A stretch of 64,000 nt of DNA from Hathewaya proteolytica DSM 3090 (GTDB lineage Bacteria > Bacillota > Clostridia > Clostridiales > Clostridiaceae), in assembly GCF_900142225.1 (NCBI RefSeq), contig NZ_FRAD01000009.1, positions 62,001-126,000 of the forward strand. The letters run 5' to 3'. Positions 15,792 to 24,184 of this stretch are shown in pieces. The notes under the pieces are model-generated. The model ran no database searches and was not told the origin of the DNA. It saw only the letters and a program-made list of their open reading frames with translations. The number at the start of each line of letters is the position of its first letter. Position 1 is the stretch's first letter. The translations under genes were made by a program, and so were the position numbers.

Positions 15792-17105
15792 TTGCATAAT
15801 GTGAATATGAAGCACGATGACAGTTTTTTTATAGGTTTGTTGAAAAGTGAAGTTGTTCCGGCGCTAGGATGTACTGAGCCCATAGCTGTTGCATTGGCGT
15901 CTGCCAAGGCCAGGGAAGTACTTGGTTACGAACCAGACAGAATAGACGTGGTGGTGAGCCACAATATATTGAAAAATGGCATGGGAGTTGGGATCCCCGG
16001 AACTGGCATGGTTGGTTTGCACATAGCAGCGGCTTTAGGTGTTATTGGAGGAAATGCTGATGCAGTACTAGAGGTGCTTAAGGATATCAGCCCTAAACAT
16101 ATCGAAAAAGCAAAGGAATATGTAAAGGAAAGCAAGGTAACGGTGAAATCTCAGGATACTGAGAGCAAGTTGTATGTTCAAGTTTCATGTTATTTTAATG
16201 AACATTCAAGCTGTGTTACCATAGAGCAATGTCATAGCAATATAACATCTATAGTTGTAGACGGCAAGGAGATGTTAAAAAGGCAGTGTTCAAAAGATAA
16301 AAATCAAGGTAGTAAAGATGTAGAAGTTTATCATGAGGACACCTCTCATACTAATATCAAGGAAATATACAATTTTGCAACTGCAGTAGAGTTTGAAAAA
16401 ATAGAATTTATCCTTCAGGGCGCTGTTATGAATAAAACCGTGGCTCTTGAGGGATTAAAAAATAACTATGGTTTAAAAGTTGGAAAGACTTTAAAGGATA
16501 AAATTGATAAGCACATCCTTAGTGATGATATCCAAAATAGAGCAATGGCAATGACAGCTGCTGCTTCCGATGCAAGAATGGCTGGGTGTATGCTTCCTGT
16601 AATGAGCAATTCAGGTAGTGGAAATCAGGGGATTACGGTGATGATGCCGGTGGTGGTTGTTGCAGAACATCTAAATGTTTCAGAAGAAAAATTGGCAAGG
16701 GCACTTGTAATCGCAAATTTAGTTGCTATACATATAAAATCCTATCTTGGAAGGTTATCTGCTTTGTGTGGGTGCGTTGTAGCATCTTCAGGAGCCAGTG
16801 CTGGTATAGTGTATCTTATGGATGGTGACGAAACAAAAATAGAATACGCTATCAAAAATATGACTGGAAACATAGCTGGAATGATTTGCGATGGTGCTAA
16901 AACAGGATGCGCTCTAAAGGTTTCAACTGGTGTAAGTGCTGCTATTCAGTCGGCATTGTTAGCTATGGATGGCATTGAAATATCATATAACGATGGTATT
17001 ATCGACCGTGACATAGAGAAAACCATAGAGAACCTTGCCAAAATAGGCAGGGATGGTATGACTAAAACTGACGAATTAATTTTAGACATTATGACTTGCA
17101 AATAA
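15792..17105 (+). CDS. cyuA: L-cysteine desulfidase / UPF0597 family (CyuA-like)
   Basis: A Fe-S-dependent lyase related to the alpha subunit of serine dehydratase. In characterised members it breaks L-cysteine into pyruvate, ammonia and sulfide. The 437 residues include VPALGCTEPIAVALA, KNGMGVGIPGTGMVG, SGSGNQGI, LCGCVVASSGASAG and MICDGAKTGCALK. The conserved Cys residues are expected to hold a [4Fe-4S] cluster. The TTG start at 15792 is placed by GGAGGAG at 15775-15781; GTG 15801 and ATG 15807 are alternatives. The diaminopimelate dehydrogenase gene follows after 30 bases, suggesting one operon. Serine rather than cysteine as substrate cannot be ruled out. Confidence 0.85.
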   Translation: MHNVNMKHDDSFFIGLLKSEVVPALGCTEPIAVALASAKAREVLGYEPDRIDVVVSHNILKNGMGVGIPGTGMVGLHIAAALGVIGGNADAVLEVLKDISPKHIEKAKEYVKESKVTVKSQDTESKLYVQVSCYFNEHSSCVTIEQCHSNITSIVVDGKEMLKRQCSKDKNQGSKDVEVYHEDTSHTNIKEIYNFATAVEFEKIEFILQGAVMNKTVALEGLKNNYGLKVGKTLKDKIDKHILSDDIQNRAMAMTAAASDARMAGCMLPVMSNSGSGNQGITVMMPVVVVAEHLNVSEEKLARALVIANLVAIHIKSYLGRLSALCGCVVASSGASAGIVYLMDGDETKIEYAIKNMTGNIAGMICDGAKTGCALKVSTGVSAAIQSALLAMDGIEISYNDGIIDRDIEKTIENLAKIGRDGMTKTDELILDIMTCK

Positions 17106-17135
17106 TAATATCAATTGACATAAGGAGGATGTATT

Positions 17136-18122
17136 GTGAGTATTCGTATTGGAATATTAGGTTATGGAAACCTTGGAAAAGGTGTTGAATCGGCTATAAA
17201 ACAGAATGATGATATGGAATTAGTTGCGGTGTTTTCAAGAAGAGGCGACAAGGGAATAGACATAAGGGACGAAAATGCAAAGGTTTGTTCCACTGAGGAA
17301 ATTTTACAGTATAAAGACAAAATTGATGTACTTATAATCTGCGGAGGGAGTGCTACAGACCTTCCAAAACAGACACCTGAATATGCAAGGTATTTTAATG
17401 TAGTTGACAGTTTTGATACACATCACAATATACCTTCTCACTTTAAAGTTGTGGACGAAGCGTCTAAAGAAGGTCATAATATTGCCATTATATCTGTGGG
17501 ATGGGATCCAGGTATGTTTTCAATAAATAGACTTATGGGAAATGCCATATTGCCGAAAGGAAGAGACTATACTTTTTGGGGCAAGGGTGTAAGTCAAGGG
17601 CATTCGGATGCTATAAGGAGAATCGAAGGTGTTAAGGATGCAAAACAGTATACCATTCCGGTGGAATCTTCCTTAAAATCTGTGAGAAGAGGAGAAAATC
17701 CTGAGCTTACTGTAAGGCAAAAACACACTAGACAGTGTTACGTTGTAGCTAAAGATGGCGCGGACAAGAATGAAATTGAACAGGAAATTAAAAATATGCC
17801 AAACTATTTTGTTGAGTATGATACAACTGTACACTTTATAACAGAAGAAGAACTTAAAAGGGACCACAGTGGAATTCCACATGGTGGATTTGTCATAAGA
17901 AGTGGCAGAACAGGGTGGAAAGATCAAAATAATGAGATTGTGGAGTACAGTCTTCAGCTAGATTCAAACCCAGAATTTACAGGCTCTATTCTTGTAACTT
18001 ATGCTAGAGCTGCCTATAGATTAAGAAATGAAGGTCATATTGGTTGTAAAACTGTTTTTGATATAGCTCCAGCATATCTTATCAATTTAACTGGGGATGA
18101 AATAAGAGAGAAATTATTATAA
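17136..18122 (+). CDS. ddh: meso-Diaminopimelate D-dehydrogenase
   Basis: Ddh makes meso-diaminopimelate in one step from tetrahydrodipicolinate, ammonia and NADPH, feeding peptidoglycan and lysine synthesis. The 328-residue sequence shows the Rossmann motif GILGYGNLGKG at the N-terminus, FSRRGDKG for NADPH phosphate binding, ICGGSATDLP, VVDSFDTHHNIP, SVGWDPGMFS, FWGKGVSQGHSDAIRRIEGV and HGGFVIRSGRTG. These are characteristic of the enzyme. GTG start 17136 follows AAGGAGG. A small hairpin (18132-18148) lies after the stop without a T-tract. No other lysine pathway gene is adjacent. Confidence 0.95.
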   Translation: MSIRIGILGYGNLGKGVESAIKQNDDMELVAVFSRRGDKGIDIRDENAKVCSTEEILQYKDKIDVLIICGGSATDLPKQTPEYARYFNVVDSFDTHHNIPSHFKVVDEASKEGHNIAIISVGWDPGMFSINRLMGNAILPKGRDYTFWGKGVSQGHSDAIRRIEGVKDAKQYTIPVESSLKSVRRGENPELTVRQKHTRQCYVVAKDGADKNEIEQEIKNMPNYFVEYDTTVHFITEEELKRDHSGIPHGGFVIRSGRTGWKDQNNEIVEYSLQLDSNPEFTGSILVTYARAAYRLRNEGHIGCKTVFDIAPAYLINLTGDEIREKLL

Positions 18123-18208
18123 GCAACCACCTTGTGTATTTTACACAAATGAATTAAAATAATAAACAGTGTGAAATTATAAGAGACTAGAAGGGGGAAA
18201 TTTAGGAT

Positions 18209-18886
18209 ATGATGAAATACAAAGAAGAATTTATAGAGCTTATGGTAGAAGCCAATGTTTTAAGATTTGGAGATTTTACAGCTAAAAGTGGCAGGAAAAC
18301 TCCTTATTTTATAAATACTGGCAATTATAAGTTTGGTGCTCATATTAGTAAACTTGGAGAATTTTATGCAGATTGCTATCATGAATTTTTAAAGGATGAT
18401 GTGAATCTGTTATTTGGACCTGCATATAAGGGTATACCACTTGTAGTATCTGCTTCTGTAGCATTGTCCAACAAATATAAAGTAAATGCCCCAATATGTT
18501 TTAATAGGAAAGAAGCAAAGGATCACGGTGAAGGTGGAATTTTTGTAGGTAAAGCCCCTGAAAGTGGTGACAATATCGTTATAATTGAAGACGTAATTAC
18601 TGCAGGAACTGCCATAAGAGAAAGTATGGATATCTTTAAAAACGTGCCAGGAGTAAATGTGACAGATTTGATAATTGCTGTGGATAGAAAAGAAAAGGGT
18701 AAAAAAGGAAATAAATCTACTCTTCAAGAGTTAGAAGAAGAATTCGGTATAAAGGTACATCCTATTGTAACTATAGATGACATTCTTGAATATCTATACA
18801 ATAAGGAGATAAACGGAAAAGTGTATATTGATGACACTATGAAGGCTAGAATTGAAAAATATCTTAGCGAATATGGTGCAGTATAG
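18209..18886 (+). CDS. pyrE: Orotate phosphoribosyltransferase
   Basis: PyrE joins orotate to PRPP to give OMP in pyrimidine synthesis. The 225-residue protein has the substrate segment FTAKSGRKTPYFINTGNY near residue 25, FGPAYKGIPL, NRKEAKDHGEGG, and the PRPP-binding loop VIIEDVITAGTA near residue 125. It is the longer clostridial or gamma-proteobacterial-like form. It is not in a pyr operon here; a methyltransferase gene follows after 18 bases. No PyrR-type attenuator is seen upstream. Confidence 0.94.
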   Translation: MMKYKEEFIELMVEANVLRFGDFTAKSGRKTPYFINTGNYKFGAHISKLGEFYADCYHEFLKDDVNLLFGPAYKGIPLVVSASVALSNKYKVNAPICFNRKEAKDHGEGGIFVGKAPESGDNIVIIEDVITAGTAIRESMDIFKNVPGVNVTDLIIAVDRKEKGKKGNKSTLQELEEEFGIKVHPIVTIDDILEYLYNKEINGKVYIDDTMKARIEKYLSEYGAV

Positions 18887-18904
18887 GTTTTGAGGAGAAT
18901 AAAT

Positions 18905-19495
18905 ATGGCACATTATTTTATTAATGACGAATTATTGCCTCATGATTACAAGGAAATTAGATACGGCTTTAAAGGTAATGGTCTTTGTTTTATCACAGAT
19001 TCCGGTGTGTTTTCAAAGGATCATGTAGATGAAGGTACGGATATTCTCATAAATAATCTACCACTGTTAGATGGTAAGGTACTGGATTTGGGATGTGGAT
19101 ATGGATGCGTGGGAATCACATTAAAAAAAGCCTACCCAAATATAGATATTACCATGGCAGATGTGAATAAAAGGGCTATAGAGCTAGTAGAAAAAAATTG
19201 CCAAATAAATAACATAGAAAATGCCCAAATAATTCAAAGCAATTGTTTTGACAGTATAGAAGGTGAATTTGATTATATAATACTTAATCCACCAATAAGA
19301 GCTGGTAAACAAGTAGTTTTTAAAATGTACGAGGAAGCCTTTTCACATTTAAAAAATGGTGGAAAGTTTATATTTGTTATGAATAAAAAACATGGACTTG
19401 CAAGCTCACTAGAAAAAATAGAATCTCTGTTTGGAACATATGATTATTTATATAAAAAAAAGGGATGGAATGTAATTCAGGCTAAGAGGCAATAA
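18905..19495 (+). CDS. RsmC-like class I SAM methyltransferase
   Basis: A 196-residue methyltransferase resembling RsmC and B. subtilis YbxB, which act on ribosomal RNA guanines. It shows the SAM-binding VLDLGCGYGCVGI, the acidic ADVNKRAIELVEKN, and the catalytic-loop ILNPPIRAGK, where NPP(F/I) is typical of base N-methyltransferases. The C-terminal KKKGWNVIQAKR also fits. I start at ATG 18905, nine bases after GAGGAG (18892-18897), rather than the upstream TTG 18890. Close spacing to pyrE suggests co-transcription. The RNA target is inferred from family only. Confidence 0.85.
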   Translation: MAHYFINDELLPHDYKEIRYGFKGNGLCFITDSGVFSKDHVDEGTDILINNLPLLDGKVLDLGCGYGCVGITLKKAYPNIDITMADVNKRAIELVEKNCQINNIENAQIIQSNCFDSIEGEFDYIILNPPIRAGKQVVFKMYEEAFSHLKNGGKFIFVMNKKHGLASSLEKIESLFGTYDYLYKKKGWNVIQAKRQ

Positions 19496-19516
19496 GAAAT
19501 AGTCATGGCATAAACT

Positions 19517-19556
19517 AAAAAGGAAGCATAACTACTTATAGGTTATACTTCCTTTT
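19517..19556 (+). terminator. Terminator of the pyrE-methyltransferase unit
   Basis: About 15 base pairs with one weak position join AAAAGGAAGCATAAC to its complement at 19542-19556. The right arm ends in TTTT. Confidence 0.65.
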
Positions 19557-19594
19557 CGTATATACAAAAATATTTGAAGGAAAGGTGATATAAG

Positions 19595-20593
19595 ATGAGG
19601 TACCCCAATTTTTTAAATAAGGGTGATACAGTGGGAGTAACAGCTACTAGTGCAGGTGTTGGATACAAAATTAATAATTATAATAAGTCCATAGAGAATA
19701 TAAGGGCACAAGGCTATAACATTAGAGAAACTGAAAATGTAAGAAAAAATGATATTTTCAGTTCAAGTCCCAAGGAGAGAGGGCTGCAACTTAAAGATTT
19801 ATTTCAGGATCCAAAGGTTAAAATCATAATCTGTGCCACAGGTGGAATGTTTCAATTTGATATGATGCCTTATATTGACTATGAAGTTATAGACCGAAAT
19901 GAAAAATGGGTAATGGGTTATTCAGACCCCACATCTCTTTTGTATACAATAACTACAAAGTTAGATATAGCAACACTTTATGGCAATAATGCATCCTCCT
20001 TTGATCAAAATAAAATTCACGAGAGTCTTGAAAATTGTTTTGAAATAGTAAAAGGTAATATGGTAAAACAATATAGCTTTGAACACTATGAAAAAAAAGG
20101 CAGTGGGAAAGATGATTTTTCTGGATACAATTTAACAGAAAGAGTGGAGTGGCTTAAATTAAGGGGTCATGAGAACTTTAAGGGAAGATGTATAGGTGGA
20201 TGCCTAGAGGTATTGTGCAACTTAGTAGGTACTGAATACGATTATACAAAGGTATTTCTTGAAAAATATAAGGATAATGGCATAGTGTGGTATTTGGATG
20301 TGTGCGAGATGGACAGTGCCCATTTATACCTTGCCTTATTGCAGCTAAAGTACGCTGGTTGGTTTAAACACAGCAAGGCCTTTGTCTTTGGAAGGGTAGC
20401 AATTAAAAATGAAGTGTTTGGAATGACATACAGTGAAGCAATATTAAGAGCTCTCTATGATATAGAAAACATATCAATAATAATGGATGCTGATATTGGG
20501 CACGTAGCTCCTAAAATGACCATGATAAATGGGGCAATAATTCAGGTAAATTGGAATGAGGGAAAAGGGGATATTTCATTTAGTCTAAAATAA
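19595..20593 (+). CDS. S66 family peptidase (LD-carboxypeptidase / MccF-like)
   Basis: A 332-residue serine peptidase of family S66. LD-carboxypeptidases trim the terminal D-Ala of muramoyl tetrapeptides, while MccF enzymes inactivate microcin C. The nucleophile lies in MGYSDPTSLLY, the Glu in VWYLDVCEMDS, and the His in DADIGHVAPK, forming the Ser-Glu-His triad. There is no signal peptide, so it works in the cytoplasm on recycled or imported peptides. It is flanked by hairpins on both sides, so it is a single gene. Sequence alone does not decide between recycling and immunity roles. Confidence 0.85.
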   Translation: MRYPNFLNKGDTVGVTATSAGVGYKINNYNKSIENIRAQGYNIRETENVRKNDIFSSSPKERGLQLKDLFQDPKVKIIICATGGMFQFDMMPYIDYEVIDRNEKWVMGYSDPTSLLYTITTKLDIATLYGNNASSFDQNKIHESLENCFEIVKGNMVKQYSFEHYEKKGSGKDDFSGYNLTERVEWLKLRGHENFKGRCIGGCLEVLCNLVGTEYDYTKVFLEKYKDNGIVWYLDVCEMDSAHLYLALLQLKYAGWFKHSKAFVFGRVAIKNEVFGMTYSEAILRALYDIENISIIMDADIGHVAPKMTMINGAIIQVNWNEGKGDISFSLK

Positions 20594-20630
20594 AAATAAA
20601 GCTTGAAAATATTATTTTCAAGCTTTATTT
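20594..20630. terminator. Strong bidirectional terminator
   Basis: A perfect 17-bp stem (20594-20610 with 20614-20630) and a 3-base loop lie between the convergent S66 peptidase and DegV genes. A-rich and T-rich outer arms allow use on both strands. Confidence 0.8.
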
Positions 20631-20680
20631 AAAATCTAAGTAAGATAAAAGTTATGTGAAATGTATAAAAGTATAAGTGC

Positions 20681-21550
20681 TTATCTATTGTTTCCAAAAT
20701 AACATAAAAGTATTACGTCTGGGCCAGCATGGGTACCAATAACAGGTCCTATGGTGGTTATGTGGAATTTAACATCTGGGTATTTTTCTAAAAGCAAGCT
20801 TTGAAGATATACTGCATCTTCTTCACAATCTCCATGAGCAATAAATACGTAATTTGATTTGTCGCCATCCCAACCTTTTTCAAAGGTTTCTACGATTTTA
20901 TGAATAGAATTTTTCCTTCCCCTAACTTTTGTAACTGGGACAAGGTGACCTGTAGGATCTACGTGAAGTATTGGGTTGATTTTAAAAGCTGTTCCGAGAA
21001 ATGCTTGTGTAGATGACAATCTTCCACTTCTTTTAAGGTACATAAGGTCTTTTACACTAAACCAATGGCATATTTGGTTTTTTGCATGCTCTACCCATTG
21101 GTATAGTTCATCTATACTCATACCCTCAAGTTGTTTCTCAACTGCAGTTTGAACCAAAAGTCCTTGACCTGCAGAGGCACAAAGCGAGTCGCATATATAT
21201 AATTTCCTATTTGGGTATTTCTCTTTAAGTTCCGAAGCACTAATGCAAGCTGAATTGTACGTTGAACTTAACGCCGATGAAAACGCTATATATAATATAT
21301 CTTGCCCCTCACTCAGGTATCTTTCAAATACTTCATTGTATGTATTTGGAGATATCTGAGAAGTGTTGTAAGCAATCCCTTCTCTCAAATCATTGTAAAA
21401 GTCGTGAATATGAAAATCTTTGTTATCTACGTAAGAGATTTCGTGCTCTTTTAATGTAAGAGGTATAGACATAACGTGTAGATGGTTACACTCTAGTAAA
21501 GAATCTTTTAAGTCTGCTGTGCTATCCGTTATAATTTGGCAGATGCTCAT
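20681..21550 (-). CDS. DegV family fatty-acid-binding protein
   Basis: A 289-residue DegV/FakB-type protein. Known relatives bind a fatty acid and present it to the kinase FakA for phosphorylation. The N-terminus ITDSTADLKDSLL, the segment ISPNTYNEVFERYLSEGQDILYI split around SQ, SSALSSTYNSA, and the lipid-pocket RSGRLSSTQAFLGTAFKINPIL fit well. The end GPVIGTHAGPDVILLCYFG is diagnostic. Length is standard. It is transcribed alone on the minus strand with TAAGGAGGAACC before the ATG. No fakA lies in the window. Confidence 0.92.
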   Translation of the reverse strand: MSICQIITDSTADLKDSLLECNHLHVMSIPLTLKEHEISYVDNKDFHIHDFYNDLREGIAYNTSQISPNTYNEVFERYLSEGQDILYIAFSSALSSTYNSACISASELKEKYPNRKLYICDSLCASAGQGLLVQTAVEKQLEGMSIDELYQWVEHAKNQICHWFSVKDLMYLKRSGRLSSTQAFLGTAFKINPILHVDPTGHLVPVTKVRGRKNSIHKIVETFEKGWDGDKSNYVFIAHGDCEEDAVYLQSLLLEKYPDVKFHITTIGPVIGTHAGPDVILLCYFGNNR

Positions 21551-21677
21551 TTATGGTTCCTCCTTAAAATTGCCTAATATACTTATATTATAATATTAAT
21601 AATATAGCAATGTAAATCAAATATTAAACATTGCATATATTATTAATGTAAGCGTCAGATAAATTGGGGGTAGTTCA

Positions 21678-22490
21678 ATGGAAATTATTATGAAACACAT
21701 TAATAGAAATTATTCTGTTGGCAGAAAAATAAAGGCTGAATTTATTGTTATACACGAAACTGACAACAAAAGAAGAGGGGCTGATGCTGAAGCCCACTAT
21801 AGATATTGGAATAGTAATACTTCAGCCAATACAAGTGTTCACTATGTAGTTGATGATAAAAAAGCAATACAGCTGCTACACCATGATGAGAAAGCGTGGC
21901 ATGTGGGGGACAATGTTGGATACTCTAAGATTACTAACAATAATTCTATTGGCATAGAAATTTGCGTTAATGAGGATGGTGATTTTGAAAAGGCATATCT
22001 TAATTGTACTGAATTAGTTGCCATTATAATGAAGCAAAGCAATATACCCATAGAAAATGTGGTAAGACACTTTGATGCCAGTGGGAAAAATTGTCCGAGA
22101 AATATTATAAAAAATAATTTGTGGGAAAGGTTTAAAGAAGAAGTTCTAAGAAAATTTAATAAGACGGAGAAAATTCATTTTAATCAGCAGACTAAGTGGA
22201 TACAAATCCTTGCAAACCAATTAAATATAAAAGACATGAATAATCAAAGTCTAGTTGTGGACGGAATATTAGGAGAGAGGACTTTGCATGCCATAAAAAA
22301 GCTTCCAGTGCTGAAAAAATGGTGTAGCTATGCTGTGGCAGTGAAGCACATTCAAAATCTGTTAGGCATAAATGCTGATGGAATTTTCGGAGATAAAACT
22401 GAACAGAAAGTAAAGGCTTGGCAAAAATCCAAATTGCTAATTGAAGATGGGGTTGTAGGCTATGACACGTGGAAAAGCTTTTCAGAATAA
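21678..22490 (+). CDS. N-acetylmuramoyl-L-alanine amidase with peptidoglycan-binding domain
   Basis: A 270-residue amidase_2 (PGRP-like) enzyme that splits the MurNAc-L-Ala bond. The catalytic domain covers residues 1-160, with zinc ligands in IVIHETDN, VRHFDASGKNCPR, and active-site context VHYVVDDKKAIQLL and AWHVGDN. The C-terminal 90 residues look like a peptidoglycan-binding domain (LGINADGIFGDKTEQKVKAWQ), possibly with a preceding half repeat (VVDGILGERTLHAIKKL). No signal peptide or anchor is visible, which is unusual for a wall hydrolase and typical of phage endolysins or spore-lysis enzymes. No phage gene is nearby. Confidence 0.88.
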   Translation: MEIIMKHINRNYSVGRKIKAEFIVIHETDNKRRGADAEAHYRYWNSNTSANTSVHYVVDDKKAIQLLHHDEKAWHVGDNVGYSKITNNNSIGIEICVNEDGDFEKAYLNCTELVAIIMKQSNIPIENVVRHFDASGKNCPRNIIKNNLWERFKEEVLRKFNKTEKIHFNQQTKWIQILANQLNIKDMNNQSLVVDGILGERTLHAIKKLPVLKKWCSYAVAVKHIQNLLGINADGIFGDKTEQKVKAWQKSKLLIEDGVVGYDTWKSFSE

Positions 22491-22517
22491 AATCAACTAA
22501 ATAAATTGCATTAAATT

Positions 22518-22567
22518 AAAAATATGGCTACACATTCATACAAAATAGGATATGTAGTCATATTTTG
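22518..22567 (+). terminator. Hairpin after the amidase gene
   Basis: About 14 base pairs (22518-22532 with 22553-22566, one G-U) enclose a long loop. The right arm itself ends in TATTTT. The T-tract is short. Confidence 0.45.
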
Positions 22568-22682
22568 TAAAAAGTACAGAAAAAATAGTAGTCTAATTTA
22601 AAAAAGTGTTAATGTTTACAATAATGTATTGAAAAAAACTATAGTTTAAGTCATAATTATAAGGATATAGGAGGTGGTAAGT

Positions 22683-24065
22683 GTGAGGAAAATTACTTTG
22701 AAAAAATTATTTAATATGGAATTGGATATTACAGAAGGCGTTATATGGAAACAAATAATGATATTTTTTATACCTATCTTATTTGGAAGTTTTTTTCAAC
22801 AGTTATACAATACGGTAGATGCCATAATTGTAGGTAATTTTTTGGGAAAGGAAGCATTGTCCGCTGTGGGAGGAGCTACAGGAACCCTCATTGATTTAAT
22901 GGTAGGATTCTTTGTTAGTTTGTCTGCAGGTGCTACAGTGATAATTTCTCAGTATTATGGTGCTAGAAAAGACAGAGAAGTTTCTCAAGCTGTCCATACG
23001 TCTATTGCCCTGGCAATTGCAGGTGGATTTATACTTATGATTGTAAATTTCTTTGTTACTCCATTTGCCTTGAAAGTCATGAAAGTACCAGAGGAAATTA
23101 TGGATTATTCACTAATATATATAAGAATTTATTTCATAGGATTAATACCCAATCTTATATACAATATAGGTTCCGCAATATTAAGAGCTGTGGGGGACTC
23201 AACTAGGCCTTTAATATTTTTAATTGTAGCATGTCTTACAAATATAGTATTGGATCTTCTTTTTGTAGTAGTTTTCAAGTGGGGCGTTGCAGGAGTTGCT
23301 ATTGCAACTATTGTTTCACAACTTGTTAGTTCAGTCCTTGTTATATTGGTCCTTGCAAGGTCACAGCAATGTTATAGACTTTATTTTCATAAAATTAAAT
23401 TTTATAAGAACAGATTTAATGAAATAATAAGAATAGGGGTACCAAACGGCATACAATCTATTATGTACAGTTCGTCTAATATTCTAGTTCAAGTGGCTAT
23501 TAATACCTTAGGAACTAATACCATAGCAGCGTGGACAGCCTTTGCGAAAATGGATAGTATTTTCTGGATGATGATAGGAGCTTTCTCAGTTTCCATAACC
23601 ACTTTTGCTGGTCAGAACTTTGGTGCAAAAAAATATACCAGAGTTAAAAAAGGAATAAACCAATGTTTAGGACTTACTGCTTTGGGCACAATAATTATGA
23701 GTTTAATATATGTATTTTTCGGCAAGTATATATTCTATATATTTAACCAAGATGCTGAAGTTATTGAAAAAGGCATGATAATTCTAAGGTGGATAAGTCC
23801 TACGTATATAACCTTTATTTGCGTTGATATTATAGCAGGAGGATTGCGTGGAATGGGTATTTCAGTAATACCTACTGTAATGACTGCCGTAGGAATATGT
23901 TTATTCAGAGTTGTATGGGTATTTTTTGTAGTACCTCTTAACAGAACTATACCTACTATAGCTTTGTGCTACCCACTGAGCTGGACATTGACATCAATAA
24001 TGTTTATTGCATACTATATTTACTTTTGGAAAAAGAATAAGAATAAGTACGTAGATATAAACTAG
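22683..24065 (+). CDS. MATE family efflux transporter
   Basis: A 460-residue protein with twelve predicted membrane segments in two six-helix halves. It exports cationic drugs or toxic compounds using Na+ or H+. Family marks include FGSFFQQLYNTVDAIIVGNFLG, split by LG, in the first half, and FAKMDSIFWMMIGAFS and AGQNFGAKK in the second. I place the start at GTG 22683, eight bases after AGGAGG (22669-22674). The earlier GTG 22674 overlaps that site. It is followed by an inverted repeat and then dxs. The substrate is unknown. Confidence 0.92.
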   Translation: MRKITLKKLFNMELDITEGVIWKQIMIFFIPILFGSFFQQLYNTVDAIIVGNFLGKEALSAVGGATGTLIDLMVGFFVSLSAGATVIISQYYGARKDREVSQAVHTSIALAIAGGFILMIVNFFVTPFALKVMKVPEEIMDYSLIYIRIYFIGLIPNLIYNIGSAILRAVGDSTRPLIFLIVACLTNIVLDLLFVVVFKWGVAGVAIATIVSQLVSSVLVILVLARSQQCYRLYFHKIKFYKNRFNEIIRIGVPNGIQSIMYSSSNILVQVAINTLGTNTIAAWTAFAKMDSIFWMMIGAFSVSITTFAGQNFGAKKYTRVKKGINQCLGLTALGTIIMSLIYVFFGKYIFYIFNQDAEVIEKGMIILRWISPTYITFICVDIIAGGLRGMGISVIPTVMTAVGICLFRVVWVFFVVPLNRTIPTIALCYPLSWTLTSIMFIAYYIYFWKKNKNKYVDIN

Positions 24066-24071
24066 TCTTTT

Positions 24072-24100
24072 TAATTTAAAGCAATTGTTACTTTAAATTA
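24072..24100 (+). terminator. Inverted repeat after MATE gene
   Basis: A perfect 10-bp stem (24072-24081 with 24091-24100) made mostly of A-T pairs, with no clear T-tract after it. It is a weak terminator at best. Confidence 0.3.
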
Positions 24101-24184
24101 TCATGATATATTATATAATAGAGTTATGTAATATTAGTGAAGAAAAATATAGTTAAACATTTATATGTGATAAGAGGAAAATTG

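Noticed and set aside
18123..18208. Terminator after ddh (TTGTGTA-TTT-TACACAA)
   Set aside because: A perfect 7-bp hairpin exists at 18132-18148, but no T-tract follows, so I do not call it a terminator.
21678..22490. Amidase as part of a prophage
   Set aside because: Neighbours are DegV and a MATE pump. No holin, tail or portal genes and no att-like repeats are visible.
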